Origin: Neptuniibacter sp. 1_MG-2023
GTDB taxonomy: Bacteria; Pseudomonadota; Gammaproteobacteria; Pseudomonadales; Balneatricaceae
DNA length: 64,000 nt
Direction of reading: 5' to 3'
NCBI RefSeq assembly: GCF_030547185.1
Contig: NZ_JAUOQR010000012.1
Location: 40,685-104,684, forward strand
The stretch's first letter is position 1, and every line of letters begins with the position of its first letter. The notes under the pieces are model-generated. The model made no database searches. It was given only the letters and a program-made list of their open reading frames with translations, and had not been told where the DNA came from. Positions 38,481 through 49,531 of the stretch are shown here, one piece after another. The position numbers were made by a program, and so were the translations under genes.

Positions 38481-38510
38481 CTCGTTAAACTAAGAGCATC
38501 CATATACAAA

Positions 38511-38537
38511 AACAGCCCTTGATAGGGCTGTTTTTTT
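38511..38537. terminator. Bidirectional terminator between the FimX-like gene and serB
   Basis: CAGCCCT-TGAT-AGGGCTG with TTTTTTT after it and an A-run before it; it serves both convergent genes. Confidence 0.9.
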
Positions 38538-38551
38538 AATCCATATACCGC

Positions 38552-39775
38552 TTACTCTTGCAACGTATCTCGGTCACGGAAACCAATAAGGTACAGAATA
38601 CCATCTAAGCCTAAGGTAGAAATTGCTTGCTTTGCGCTTTCTCGAACTAGAGGCTTAGCACGAAAAGCTATACCTAGGCCTGCGATAGAGAGCATTGGCA
38701 GATCATTCGCTCCATCACCAACCGCAATAGTCTGCTCTAGGCGAATCCCCTCTTTCTGCGCGATCTCACGCAGCAGTTCAGCTTTACGCTCACCATTCAC
38801 AATCACGCCTTTAACTTCGCCGGTTACTTTACCCGCTTCATCAATATCAAGCTCATTCGCATAAACATAGTCAAAGCCCAGCTTATCCTGTAAACGGGAT
38901 GCAAAATAGGTAAAGCCGCCCGACAAGATCGCCGTTTTAAAACCTAACGCCTTCAAGTTAGAGACCAATTCCTCAGCCCCTTCAGTCATCGGTAACCGCT
39001 CAGCAATACGCTCCAGCACTGAAACATCCAGCCCCTTTAAAAGCGCCATACGACGGCGGAAGCTTTCATTAAAATCAATCTCTCCACGCATTGCCGCTTC
39101 AGTAATTTCAGCGACTTGATCACCGACACCTGCTTCTTTGGCTAGCTCATCAATCACTTCAGCTTCGATCAGCGTAGAGTCCATATCAAACACAACTAAA
39201 CGACGGTTACGGCGATAGATATTATCCTCTTGAAAGGCGATATCCACATCAAGATCGCTCGCCGCTGTCAAAAATTCTGATCTTAATTTCGCTGCATCGG
39301 CAGGCGCACCACGCACTGAAAATTCGACACAGGCTTTAGTTTGCTCACAGCTATCACTTAAACTAATACGCCCGGACAAACGACTAATATTATCGATATT
39401 CAAACTATGGAGCGCCGCAATTTCGGTGACCCGCGCAATTTGAACCGAACTTAGCTTACGTGACAACAAGGTGATGATATGACGTGACTTACCTTGGCCC
39501 GCAACCCAGGCCTCATAATTATGCTCATCAACTGGCTGAAAACGGATATTCATATTAAGCTCATGCGCTTTAAAGAGAATATCTCTTAACAACGGAGATG
39601 ACTCCGCGGCCTTTGGCACTTCAATTAAAATACCTAAAGAAAGCGTATCGTGAATAACCGCCTGACCAATATCTAAAATATTGATCTGAAATTGAGCAAG
39701 TATATTGGTAATAGCAGAGGTAACCCCGGGCTTATCGTCACCCGAGATATTAAGCAGAATAATCTCTTTCATCAA
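38552..39775 (-). CDS. serB: Phosphoserine phosphatase with N-terminal ACT domains
   Basis: SerB catalyses the last step of serine synthesis. The 407-residue protein has two ACT-like domains (about 1-170), one starting LLNISGDDKPGVTSAIT, and a HAD domain with the nucleophile in FDMDSTLIEAEVIDELAKEAG (about 197-217), LSGGFTYF and GDGANDLPML. The ACT pair is typical of the long gammaproteobacterial/Pseudomonas form. Confidence 0.95.
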   Translation of the reverse strand: MMKEIILLNISGDDKPGVTSAITNILAQFQINILDIGQAVIHDTLSLGILIEVPKAAESSPLLRDILFKAHELNMNIRFQPVDEHNYEAWVAGQGKSRHIITLLSRKLSSVQIARVTEIAALHSLNIDNISRLSGRISLSDSCEQTKACVEFSVRGAPADAAKLRSEFLTAASDLDVDIAFQEDNIYRRNRRLVVFDMDSTLIEAEVIDELAKEAGVGDQVAEITEAAMRGEIDFNESFRRRMALLKGLDVSVLERIAERLPMTEGAEELVSNLKALGFKTAILSGGFTYFASRLQDKLGFDYVYANELDIDEAGKVTGEVKGVIVNGERKAELLREIAQKEGIRLEQTIAVGDGANDLPMLSIAGLGIAFRAKPLVRESAKQAISTLGLDGILYLIGFRDRDTLQE

Positions 39776-39866
39776 AAGCGGTTCCAGTGGAAACTCATAT
39801 TGGTGCTGATTATAACAAAGCCCTTATGCAGGGCATATTTCATCATTAATACTTATCGATCTTTTT

Positions 39867-42506
39867 TTACTTCTTAACCTTGAGCCCTTTTTGCTTACCT
39901 TTCAACTTGGGCTTTGCAGTCACTTTTCTCTTTTTAGCTTTCTTACTCTGCCCTTTGCCACCAGCATTAAACGCCATTAATTCTTGCTCTGCTGGCGATA
40001 AAGCATTCTTAGCTGAAGGCTTACCTTTATTCGCAGTGATACGCCGCTTAGGCTTATTTTCATCGGTCGAGGTTGAGGCACTTTGTCTACGCGACTTTGC
40101 CAACGCTTCACGTTGTGAACCTTTTCGAGGGTGCGATTTATCATCACCACTTTTCATGGGACGGTTACCCCATTCTTGCCGATTACCTGGTAGTTTGGCT
40201 TTACTATTAGGTTCGCCAATTTTGCCTTCTGCCAACAACTCTCTCGTTGTCTTTTTCTTTTCTCTCTGCTGCTGAGCAAGCTCAAAATCGATCTTGCGTT
40301 CATCAAGATCAACACGAACTACTTTCACTCTCAAGCGGTCCCCCAGCTTAAAGGTTTTACGTGTTCGCTCACCCACTAAACGCTGTTTAGCTTGGTCAAA
40401 CACATAATAATCACCCGGAAGGGCAGTAATATGCACAAGCCCTTCAACAAATAAATCATCTAACTCTACAAATACACCGAAACCCGTAACGGCGGCGATA
40501 ACGCCTTCATACTCATCACCAACATGCTCCTGCATGTACTCACATTTCAACCATGCCACTACATCACGTGTCGCATCATCTGAACGACGCTCAGTCATAG
40601 AGCAGTGTTCACCTAACTCCAATAATTGCTCCATGCTATAAGAACAAACAAATTCAGGGTTAGGAGTAAAACCTTCAGGTCTTCGAATAGAGCTATCTTC
40701 TTTATTTGAATGAATAGCCGATCGAATCAAACGATGTACAAGCAGGTCAGGATAACGACGAATAGGCGAGGTAAAGTGTGTGTAAGCTGGATAAGCTAAA
40801 CCGAAGTGTCCTTGATTATCTGGACTATAAACAGCTTGCCTCATTGAGCGCAGCATCATTGTTTGGATTAAATGTCGATCTGGCCGCTCTTCAATCCATT
40901 CTGCTAGCTCTTGGTAATGTTTAGGCTCTGGCTTATCTCCGCCTGCCAAATTAAGCCCTAACTCGCCTAAATATGCCCTAAGGTTCTCTAGTTTTTTCTC
41001 TTTAGGGCCTTCATGCACACGATAGATAGCCGGGATATCCAATTTACTTAAGAAGCGTGCCGTAGCCACATTTGCGCATAACATACACTCTTCAATGAGC
41101 TTATGGGCATCATTACGATGAACAGGGATAATCTCCTCTATCTTACGGTTCTCACCAAAGATCATTCGAGTTTCAATGGTCTCGAAATCAATCGCCCCTC
41201 GAATATCACGCGCTCTACGCAAAGCAAAATAAAGACTATAGAGATCTTCAAGATGTGGTACTACATTGGCGTACTCTGCTCGTAACTGCTTAGATTCACC
41301 ATCATCGGGTTCCATAAGCATTTTGCCAACTTTCGTGTAGGTCAAACGCGCATGAGAACAGATAACCGCTTCATAAAATTTATAACCCGACAGAACACCT
41401 TTCTCACTTATGGTCATCTCACAAACCATAGCCAAACGGTCTACCGCAGGATTAAGCGAGCATAGACCGTTGGAAAGTAGTTCAGGTAACATAGGCACAA
41501 CAAATTCAGGAAAATACGTTGAATTTGCTCGCTGGAATGCTTCCTTATCTAACTCTGTCCCTGGCTTCACATACCAAGAAACATCTGCGATTGCGACCCA
41601 TAAACGCCAACCACCGGATGCTTTCTTCTCTGCATAAACCGCATCATCAAAATCTTTAGCGTCTTCACCATCAATGGTGACTAAAGGTAGGTCACGCAAA
41701 TCAACTCTATTTAATTTTGCACTTTCTTCAACTTCAGCAGAGAGCTCACCAATTTCTTGGCGAACAAGATCTGTCCACTCATTTGGGATCTCATAATTAT
41801 GAATGGCAACCGTAATCTCCATACCCGGAGCAAGATGATCACCTAACACCTCCACTACACGAGCTTTAGGGAGATCTCTTTTCCCCGGCTGACTGATCAG
41901 CTCAGCCACAACCAACTGTCCATCTTTATAAACAGCTGGATTTTCAGGATCAGGTACAATCATTATCTCTTGAGTAATACGCTGATTCTCTGGACGCAGA
42001 TAACCAAATCCCTCTTGCCCACTGAAACGTCCAACTAATTTTCGAGTATTACGCGCTATAACCTCAATAATTTTGCCTTCGCGCCGCCCTTTGAAGTCCA
42101 CATTGGTTTCTTGAACTAGGACCTGATCCCCATCGAAGACTTGACGCATCTGTCGAGGACTCAACTTCAGATCATCACTGCCATCTTCAGGTTTCACAAA
42201 GCCAAAGCCATCTCTATGACCAATCACGCGCCCTTTGATAAAAGACATTTTATCCATCAAGGCAAATTCATTGCGCCGATTGGTCATCAACTGTCCATCT
42301 CGACACATCGCCTTTAAACGAAAGAATACTGCGTCACGACTTTCCTCGTCCTTAACCCCCATCTCATCACACAACTGAGCGTGACCTACGGGCGCACCTC
42401 TCTCTTGCATAAACTGCAACATAAAATCCCGACTAGGTACGGGGTTACTATATTTTTCCGCTTCTAATGCGGCCTGGGGGTCATTCTTAGTCCAATCGTT
42501 ACTCAT
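39867..42506 (-). CDS. rnr: Ribonuclease R
   Basis: RNase R is a 3'-5' exoribonuclease that degrades structured RNA. The 879 residues contain an N-terminal winged-helix, cold-shock domains, the RNB domain with the catalytic Asp cluster in TIDGEDAKDFDDAVYAE (about 272-288), an S1 domain (about 640-725) and a long Lys/Arg-rich tail ending KGKQKGLKVKK. The rlmB gene that often follows rnr is not present; serB follows instead. Confidence 0.96.
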   Translation of the reverse strand: MSNDWTKNDPQAALEAEKYSNPVPSRDFMLQFMQERGAPVGHAQLCDEMGVKDEESRDAVFFRLKAMCRDGQLMTNRRNEFALMDKMSFIKGRVIGHRDGFGFVKPEDGSDDLKLSPRQMRQVFDGDQVLVQETNVDFKGRREGKIIEVIARNTRKLVGRFSGQEGFGYLRPENQRITQEIMIVPDPENPAVYKDGQLVVAELISQPGKRDLPKARVVEVLGDHLAPGMEITVAIHNYEIPNEWTDLVRQEIGELSAEVEESAKLNRVDLRDLPLVTIDGEDAKDFDDAVYAEKKASGGWRLWVAIADVSWYVKPGTELDKEAFQRANSTYFPEFVVPMLPELLSNGLCSLNPAVDRLAMVCEMTISEKGVLSGYKFYEAVICSHARLTYTKVGKMLMEPDDGESKQLRAEYANVVPHLEDLYSLYFALRRARDIRGAIDFETIETRMIFGENRKIEEIIPVHRNDAHKLIEECMLCANVATARFLSKLDIPAIYRVHEGPKEKKLENLRAYLGELGLNLAGGDKPEPKHYQELAEWIEERPDRHLIQTMMLRSMRQAVYSPDNQGHFGLAYPAYTHFTSPIRRYPDLLVHRLIRSAIHSNKEDSSIRRPEGFTPNPEFVCSYSMEQLLELGEHCSMTERRSDDATRDVVAWLKCEYMQEHVGDEYEGVIAAVTGFGVFVELDDLFVEGLVHITALPGDYYVFDQAKQRLVGERTRKTFKLGDRLRVKVVRVDLDERKIDFELAQQQREKKKTTRELLAEGKIGEPNSKAKLPGNRQEWGNRPMKSGDDKSHPRKGSQREALAKSRRQSASTSTDENKPKRRITANKGKPSAKNALSPAEQELMAFNAGGKGQSKKAKKRKVTAKPKLKGKQKGLKVKK

Positions 42507-42605
42507 AGAGTTCTCAAAGCAAATATAATCAAAAAGGCCTTAATCAGTGAAAGCATACCATGCCTTATAAAAAGCCAAAAACATGGATATAAGATAGCAG
42601 AAGAA

Positions 42606-42635
42606 ATAAAAAAGCCGGCGTTTTTGCCGGCTTTT
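42606..42635 (-). terminator. Terminator after secF
   Basis: AAAAAAGCCGGC-GTTTTT-GCCGGCTTTTT is a strong hairpin that can work on both strands. It lies just after the secF stop and ends the tgt-yajC-secD-secF block. Confidence 0.92.
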
Positions 42636-42643
42636 TGAAAGGA

Positions 42644-43567
42644 TTAAGGACGATCATCAATCTCCTGCTCTTTCTCCTCCGGCGGCATGAGATCCTCTTT
42701 ACATACATTCATAGCCATCAGCACATTGGCTGCGACATAAATAGATGAATAAGTACCCACAAATACACCAACCAGTAGGGCAACAGCAAACCCATGTATC
42801 ATCTCACCACCAAACACCGCCAATGCAACAAGCACCAGCAAGGTGGTCAATGAGGTCACCACTGTACGTCCAAGCGTCTGACTCAACGATGCATTCATTA
42901 TCTCAACTGCACTTTCCTTACGCATCTTGCGGAAGTTTTCACGAATGCGGTCAGAGACAACAATAGTATCGTTAAGCGAATAACCGATAACCGCTAGAAT
43001 CGCAGCCAGTACGGTTAAGTCAAAATCAAGTTTAAACAGGGCAAAGAAACCCAAAACAATCAATACGTCATGCGCTAATGCAGCAACAGCACCGATAGAA
43101 AACTTAAGCTGGAAACGAAAAGCCACATAAACCATGATCATAAACAAGGCAAGCAACATGCCTAAACCACCTTGTTCACGCAGCTCTTCACCTACCTGAG
43201 CGCCAACAAATTCATTACGACGTAATGTTAGCGTTTGCGTTTCGCCATCTTGCAGTGCCGCAAGTACTTTATCGCCCAGTTTAGGATCATGATCCTGCCC
43301 CAAACGAATCAGTATATCGGTAGGTGAACCAAAGGTTTGTACAACCGCATCGTTGTAACCAACTACTTTTAACTGATCACGTATTTTGTTCAGATCCGCT
43401 GGCTGCTCATAACCAATTTCAACCAAACTACCGCCGGTAAAGTCCAAGCCAAACTTAAGACCATTTACGGCTAAAGCGCCAATAGACACAACCAGCATGG
43501 CAATGGAGAAAAACACGGCTACTTTACGCAGCCCCATGAAGTTATATATTTTATATGTAGACATCAT
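42644..43567 (-). CDS. secF: Protein translocase subunit SecF
   Basis: SecF is a proton-driven inner-membrane partner of SecYEG, with SecD. The 307-residue form starts with MMSTYKIYNFMGLRKVAVFFS; the first of two adjacent ATGs is given, though the second has better spacing to GAGGG. A TM helix, the GLDFTGGSLVEIGY periplasmic signature and five C-terminal TM helices are seen. An open frame continues 24 codons upstream into secD. It follows the secD stop by 7 bp. Confidence 0.94.
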   Translation of the reverse strand: MMSTYKIYNFMGLRKVAVFFSIAMLVVSIGALAVNGLKFGLDFTGGSLVEIGYEQPADLNKIRDQLKVVGYNDAVVQTFGSPTDILIRLGQDHDPKLGDKVLAALQDGETQTLTLRRNEFVGAQVGEELREQGGLGMLLALFMIMVYVAFRFQLKFSIGAVAALAHDVLIVLGFFALFKLDFDLTVLAAILAVIGYSLNDTIVVSDRIRENFRKMRKESAVEIMNASLSQTLGRTVVTSLTTLLVLVALAVFGGEMIHGFAVALLVGVFVGTYSSIYVAANVLMAMNVCKEDLMPPEEKEQEIDDRP

Positions 43568-43574
43568 CAGACCC

Positions 43575-45428
43575 TCAAATAGACAGCTTAGTGAGCTGAC
43601 GATTGCCATAAGTAAGGTTAACCAAAGCACGGGTAACAAAAATGGCTGTAAACATAGAGGTTAAAATACCCACAGACAGAGTGATCGCAAAACCTTTAAC
43701 TGGCCCTGTGCCCATCGCAAATAAGATAACCGCAGCAAGTAGTGTGGTGATATTGGCATCCAAGATAGTCGTAAACGCTCGACCAAACCCAGAACTAATT
43801 GCAGATTGAGGTGGTAAACCGTTTGCGAGCTCCTCTTTGATACGTGCAAAAATCAACACGTTGGCATCCACCGCCATACCGACTGTAAGCACAATACCTG
43901 CAATACCTGGTAGCGTCAGTGTTGCCGATAACATCGACATAATGGCAATCAATAAGACCAAGTTAAACGCCAAAGCGATATTAGCCAGTAAACCAAACAC
44001 TCGGTAGTAGATAAGCATAAAGATAAGCACAAGCGCTAAACCGATCTGCACCGACATCACACCCATTTCAATATTCTGCGCACCCAAACTAGGTCCGACT
44101 GTACGCTCCTCTACAAAGTAGATAGGCGCAGCAAGCGCACCCGCTCGAAGTAGTAACGCCAATTCAGAAGACTCACCAGCGCCATCAAGCCCCGTGATTC
44201 TGAACTGATTACCCAGTACAGATTGAATCGTCGCTAAAGAGATAATCCCTTTCTCTTGATAGCGAACAGTTTCAGCAACCTGCTCACCCTCAATACTTTT
44301 ATAAACCGTACGCTCTTTATCCTCAACGAATAAAACAGCCATACGCCGTTGAACTGCATTTTTAGTGGTACGAGCCATAAGCTCACCACCTTTAGAATCC
44401 AACGTAATATTAACTTGAGGCTGACCATTTTCATCAAATGACGACTGCGCATTAGCAACATTATCACCTTTAATGATGATATCTTTTTCAAGTGTTGCTT
44501 TACGGCCAAGGTCACTTCTAAACTCATACACTTCTGTACGCGCAGAACTTGCCCCGCCTTTCGCCTCTAGACGAAATTCCAACGTCGCTGTTTTACCAAT
44601 AATTCGTTTCGCCGCTGCGGTATCTTGAATACCTGGAAGCTGAACAACAATACGGTTTCGGCCTTGACGCTGAACTAATGGTTCCGCTACGCCCAGCTCA
44701 TTCACACGATTACGAAGTGTTGTTAAGTTCTGCTTAATCGCATAAGTTTCAATATCACGTACAGCTTGTTCTGTCAGATTAATGACCGTGTAAAAATCAC
44801 CATCACGGTCTTCACCTGAAACAACAAATTCAGGATATTCCTTGCGCAATAAATCGATTGAGTTATCGCGATACTCAGCAGACGTAAATTTAACAGCTAA
44901 TCCACCATCATCTAAGCTATCCATCTTGCGATAACGAAGCTTCTCTTCACGCAAACGGCCTTTAATCTCAGACGCATAATTCTCAAGCTTTTGAGCGACA
45001 GCTTTAGGTAAATCGACTTCAAGTAAAAAGTGCACACCGCCACGAAGATCCAAGCCCAACTTCATTGGGCCTGCGCCCATAGATGTTAGCCAATCGGGGG
45101 TTGTAGGTGCCAAATTCAAAGCGACAATATAATCATCACCAACTGTCTTGCTGATAATGTCCTTAGCCTTTAACTGATCATCACCCGTTGCAAAACGAAT
45201 CAAACCAGCATTTTTGCTAAGTTCTGAAGATTTAAAAGCAACACCTTCACTTTCAAGCGAAGCTGTAACTTTATCTAATAAAACCTGATCAACTTGGAAA
45301 ACATCTCTACTACCGGTCAACTGTACTGCATAGTCATCCGGGTATAGGTTAGGCGCTGCATATAAACCGCCAAAAACCAAAACAAATAGAATAAGAAGAT
45401 TTTTCCAGAGGGGGTATCGATTGAGCAT
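43575..45428 (-). CDS. secD: Protein translocase subunit SecD
   Basis: The 617-residue protein has a TM helix (about 8-25), a large periplasmic P1 domain, the LGLDLRGGVHFLLEVD signature (about 122-137), and six TM helices from residue 440 with GIVLTVGMAVDANVLIFARIKEEL, the conserved TM4 segment. It works with SecF and YajC in late secretion. The gene lies 68 bp after yajC, with a hairpin between. Confidence 0.96.
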   Translation of the reverse strand: MLNRYPLWKNLLILFVLVFGGLYAAPNLYPDDYAVQLTGSRDVFQVDQVLLDKVTASLESEGVAFKSSELSKNAGLIRFATGDDQLKAKDIISKTVGDDYIVALNLAPTTPDWLTSMGAGPMKLGLDLRGGVHFLLEVDLPKAVAQKLENYASEIKGRLREEKLRYRKMDSLDDGGLAVKFTSAEYRDNSIDLLRKEYPEFVVSGEDRDGDFYTVINLTEQAVRDIETYAIKQNLTTLRNRVNELGVAEPLVQRQGRNRIVVQLPGIQDTAAAKRIIGKTATLEFRLEAKGGASSARTEVYEFRSDLGRKATLEKDIIIKGDNVANAQSSFDENGQPQVNITLDSKGGELMARTTKNAVQRRMAVLFVEDKERTVYKSIEGEQVAETVRYQEKGIISLATIQSVLGNQFRITGLDGAGESSELALLLRAGALAAPIYFVEERTVGPSLGAQNIEMGVMSVQIGLALVLIFMLIYYRVFGLLANIALAFNLVLLIAIMSMLSATLTLPGIAGIVLTVGMAVDANVLIFARIKEELANGLPPQSAISSGFGRAFTTILDANITTLLAAVILFAMGTGPVKGFAITLSVGILTSMFTAIFVTRALVNLTYGNRQLTKLSI

Positions 45429-45457
45429 GGGTGCCCTTTCCCAATTAGAAACAGAAA

Positions 45458-45483
45458 CACCGCGACCTATTTAGGTAGCGGTG
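45458..45483 (-). repeat. Stable hairpin between yajC and secD
   Basis: CACCGC/GCGGTG outer and ACCTA/TAGGT inner arms around one mismatch. There is only a weak T-run, so it is more likely a transcript-stabilising or attenuating structure than a full terminator. Confidence 0.55.
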
Positions 45484-45496
45484 CCTGTGAATTAGC

Positions 45497-45829
45497 TTAA
45501 ATGCTCTTAAGAGTGCCTTTTGGCAGAGCCGCTGATACATGTGATTTCTGGAACGTTAATTCCGTGCCTTCACATACTTCAAGAACAACATAGTCATCAT
45601 TCAAATTAACTACTTTGCCCAAGACGCCACCTGCAGTGATCACTTCGTCACCTTTGCTAATGCCGTTCAATAGCTCTTTATGCTCTTTTGCACGCTTAGC
45701 CTGTGGGCGCCACATAAAGAAGTAAAAAATAAGACCAAAGCCCACTAAAAACAAAATATTGAACATACCAGATTCCATTGGGGCACCGGCAGCACCTTCA
45801 GCAAAAGCTGGAGAGATAAAGAAGCTCAT
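45497..45829 (-). CDS. yajC: Preprotein translocase subunit YajC
   Basis: The 110-residue protein has one TM helix (about 22-41, MFNILFLVGFGLIFYFFMWR) then the conserved RPQAKRAKEHKELLNGISKGDEVITAGGVLGKV segment, noted here only in part. It associates with SecDF. Tgt lies upstream, SecD downstream. Confidence 0.95.
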   Translation of the reverse strand: MSFFISPAFAEGAAGAPMESGMFNILFLVGFGLIFYFFMWRPQAKRAKEHKELLNGISKGDEVITAGGVLGKVVNLNDDYVVLEVCEGTELTFQKSHVSAALPKGTLKSI

Positions 45830-45881
45830 TCGTTACTCCTAAAAAGTAAAATATAAATATTATCGTTATAAACTATTAAAT

Positions 45882-47030
<1,149 letters not shown>

Positions 47031-48083
47031 TTAACTTTGCAGTTCTGATTGCGAATCTGATTGTCGTGTTAAATACATAGCGTCCCCATAACTAAAGAAA
47101 CGGTAGCGCTGCTCAACCGCCTCTTGGTAAGCCTTTTTAATATGTTCATAACCAGAGAAAGCACTCACTAACATCAATAAGGTCGATTCAGAAAGATGGA
47201 AGTTAGTGATCATTGCATCAACTGATTTGAACTCGTACCCCGGAAAGATAAAAATATCACTGTCTCCAAAGAAAGGTTCAATCTCACCTTTTTGGCTAGC
47301 ACTTTCTAAACTACGTACACTGGTTGTACCCACTGCGATAACACGCCCACCATTGGCCCTTGTTTCTCGCACTAATTCACAAACCTCTGCACTCACTTCA
47401 ATATATTCAGAGTGCATAACATGCTCATCAATGTTATCTACTTTGACCGGCTGAAAAGTTCCCGCACCAACGTGCAACGTCACGAAAGCCTGCTTAACAC
47501 CTTTAGCCTCCAAATCAGCCAATAGCTGATCATCAAAATGCAAACCGGCGGTAGGTGCAGCAACCGCTCCGGGCTTCCGGTTATAAACCGTTTGGTAACG
47601 CTCCCTATCTGATAGTTGATCTTCCCGTTTCATATAGGGAGGCAAAGGCATATGTCCATGCTCTTCCAACAGATCAATAATGTTGCCATCAACCAAAAAC
47701 CGAAGTTCAAACAGGTTTTCATGTCGAGCAACCATCTCGGCTTCAATACCACCATCAAGTATCAAATGAGAGCCGGGCTTAGGCGAACGGCTAGATCGAA
47801 TATGAGTAAGTGCACGCTTACTATCTAAAACCCGTTCAACAAGCACCTCAACACGTCCACCTGAAGCTTTCTGGCCAAATAAGCGCGCGGGGATAACACG
47901 AGTATCATTAAAGACCATCAGATCCCCAGGTTGTATAAATTGCAGCACGTCTCGAAACTCACCGTGCTTCAGCTCGCCACTATCACCATTTAAAGATAAT
48001 AACCGGCTAGCGCTGCGTTCCTTTAGCGGAAAGCTTGCAATAAGCTCTTCAGGAAGCTCAAAATAAAAATCTTTTACCTGCAT
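47031..48083 (-). CDS. queA: S-adenosylmethionine:tRNA ribosyltransferase-isomerase
   Basis: QueA builds the cyclopentene ring of queuosine after Tgt. The 350-residue protein starts [23 protein letters not shown] and has the [12 protein letters not shown] and [12 protein letters not shown] segments and [18 protein letters not shown], all typical. It is the first gene of the queA-tgt-yajC-secD-secF operon. Confidence 0.96.
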   Translation of the reverse strand: MQVKDFYFELPEELIASFPLKERSASRLLSLNGDSGELKHGEFRDVLQFIQPGDLMVFNDTRVIPARLFGQKASGGRVEVLVERVLDSKRALTHIRSSRSPKPGSHLILDGGIEAEMVARHENLFELRFLVDGNIIDLLEEHGHMPLPPYMKREDQLSDRERYQTVYNRKPGAVAAPTAGLHFDDQLLADLEAKGVKQAFVTLHVGAGTFQPVKVDNIDEHVMHSEYIEVSAEVCELVRETRANGGRVIAVGTTSVRSLESASQKGEIEPFFGDSDIFIFPGYEFKSVDAMITNFHLSESTLLMLVSAFSGYEHIKKAYQEAVEQRYRFFSYGDAMYLTRQSDSQSELQS

Positions 48084-48177
48084 GCGGAGAATTCTTCACA
48101 ATAAAGTTTAAAATGTAACCAGAGGGCGCGGATTGTAACGGAAAGAAGACTTTTTTTCAGTTTTTCGTCGGTATTGA

Positions 48178-48205
48178 TTGACGAAAGCGCTCAGATTTCT
48201 ATAAT
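48178..48205 (+). promoter_or_regulatory. Sigma-70 promoter of tRNA-Leu
   Basis: TTGACG, a 16-base spacer and a perfect TATAAT, 15 bp before the mature tRNA 5' end. Confidence 0.8.
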
Positions 48206-48220
48206 ACGCCTCTCCTTAGT

Positions 48221-48307
48221 GCCAGCGTGATGAAATTGGTAGACATGAGGGATTCAAAATCCCTTGTCCGCAAGGACGTGCCGGTTCGAGTCCGGCCGCT
48301 GGTACCA
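48221..48307 (+). tRNA. tRNA-Leu (CAA)
   Basis: 87 bases. Acceptor GCCAGCG/CGCTGGT (first pair a G-U wobble), anticodon stem AGGGA/TCCCT with loop TTCAAAA (anticodon CAA, reads UUG), a long class II variable arm, T arm GCCGG/CCGGC, and encoded CCA. Its 3' half is duplicated about 2.5 kb downstream. Confidence 0.95.
48253..48302 (+). repeat. Left copy of the tRNA-Leu 3' direct repeat (attachment-site-like)
   Basis: The stretch from the anticodon loop to just before the CCA end is repeated at 50777-50826 with one mismatch (48261 versus 50785); 41 bases at the right end are identical. This matches the att core of elements that integrate in tRNA 3' ends. Confidence 0.85.
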
Positions 48308-48367
48308 TTCCCCTCAGATATTTGAGGAACAAGAAATAACCTTTGCATTATAAAGGCTCTGATAGAG

Positions 48368-48397
48368 AAGCGGAATCGAAAGATGACCGCTTTTTTT
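48368..48397 (+). terminator. Terminator after tRNA-Leu
   Basis: AAGCGG and CCGCTT arms 13 bases apart, with TTTTTTT. A CCTCA/TGAGG hairpin (48312-48327) directly follows the CCA. Confidence 0.7.
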
Positions 48398-48787
48398 GTG
48401 TCTAAAACTCTCCCTCAGTCCATAACAGGAAAATTCCCTGTGCGGATTCTGCCCACCATAAATGCCCCCCCCTATTAAATTCAATCGTTTCGACTAACTA
48501 AGTGTTGATTATGCTGACAAGCGTCATTATCAGATATATCAATCGAGCATACCTTACTTGTTGTTCTTTCTGGTCTTAACGAGGCTATAATGCATCTTGA
48601 ATAGGTATTTACTTGGATAGGTGTGTTATACCTCTAGGAAAGTATTCTATCGATATAAGCCAAGCTATCATGCTGGATAGTTGAATATATTAGATTCCTA
48701 ATTAAAAGGATTACGCGGAACAGCAAAGGAGCTGCAAATTGAAGTTAATCAATACAGTTACCAATGAGATTAGAAAAGTAGAATTAA

Positions 48788-49362
48788 ATCACACAGGCTA
48801 GGTTAAATTTTGTACCCCCTTGGACTACTTTTGAAGCGGAACATCCAGCAGTCCTAAACGCACAAAATGCCGTTGAATCAATATCTGACTCCCTTTCCCC
48901 TGCTCCGCAAGTTTCTTCGCTGCTTCAAGAAATACTTGTTTGGTCTACAACATTATTGTTATAGCTGCAGGATGCGAATAGAAGGCTATTTCAAAAAGAA
49001 GGCCTATTAGTAGATCAAGACTATCAAGAACTCTATTCACTCATGAAATCTGAGCTCGGCGTATCATCTTCTGCTGATACCACTGCTATTCCTCTCGCCC
49101 CAAAGCAAATTCCTGTATCTATTAACCCGGACAGGCCCGTAATCCTCAAATCCATGGAGCCTTTAAAGAACGTCAATAAAATCCAGCCTGATCAAAAGCT
49201 TGAATTTCTACCAAATTGGATGACTGTTGTTTTTGGTGGGAATGGGTCAGGGATAATCAGAATATGCTCGAAGCCGTAGTTGGATTCAGTCAAGCAAAGC
49301 ATGACATCATTAATGGCCTATATAAACGTTGCTGCGATATTGTAGAAGGCCATGAAACTTAA
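48788..49362 (+). pseudogene. Broken AAA-family ATPase gene (large defence-type ATPase, N-terminal remnant)
   Basis: One frame runs from 48788 to 49279 with a single in-frame TAG at 48962-48964. Joined across the stop, it reads like the N-terminus of large P-loop ATPases found in restriction and defence islands: a WS-x5-W-x2-DA-x-RRL pattern, in which the amber replaces the second Trp (TGG to TAG), then NVNKIQPDQKLEF and the P-loop start VVFGGNGSG. The Lys-Ser that should complete the P-loop is missing, and the frame stops nine codons later. A second frame (49264-49362, MLEAVVGFSQ to EGHET) holds a possible C-terminal piece. I infer a large internal deletion. The family assignment is from memory of the motif pattern, not a search. 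Confidence 0.65.
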
Positions 49363-49531
49363 GGTAAAAATAAGTAGGTGCCGTAGGTGTTACTCCCCTA
49401 TAGGAAAGTTCCACCATGCATCAACAGACTGTTTTACAATTACTTTTACGATAAAGTAAGATCGGTTTTTTATTTTTCCTGATTAATTCTTCACGATTTA
49501 CTACGTGATCAGTGCATAGGACGCACCAAGG

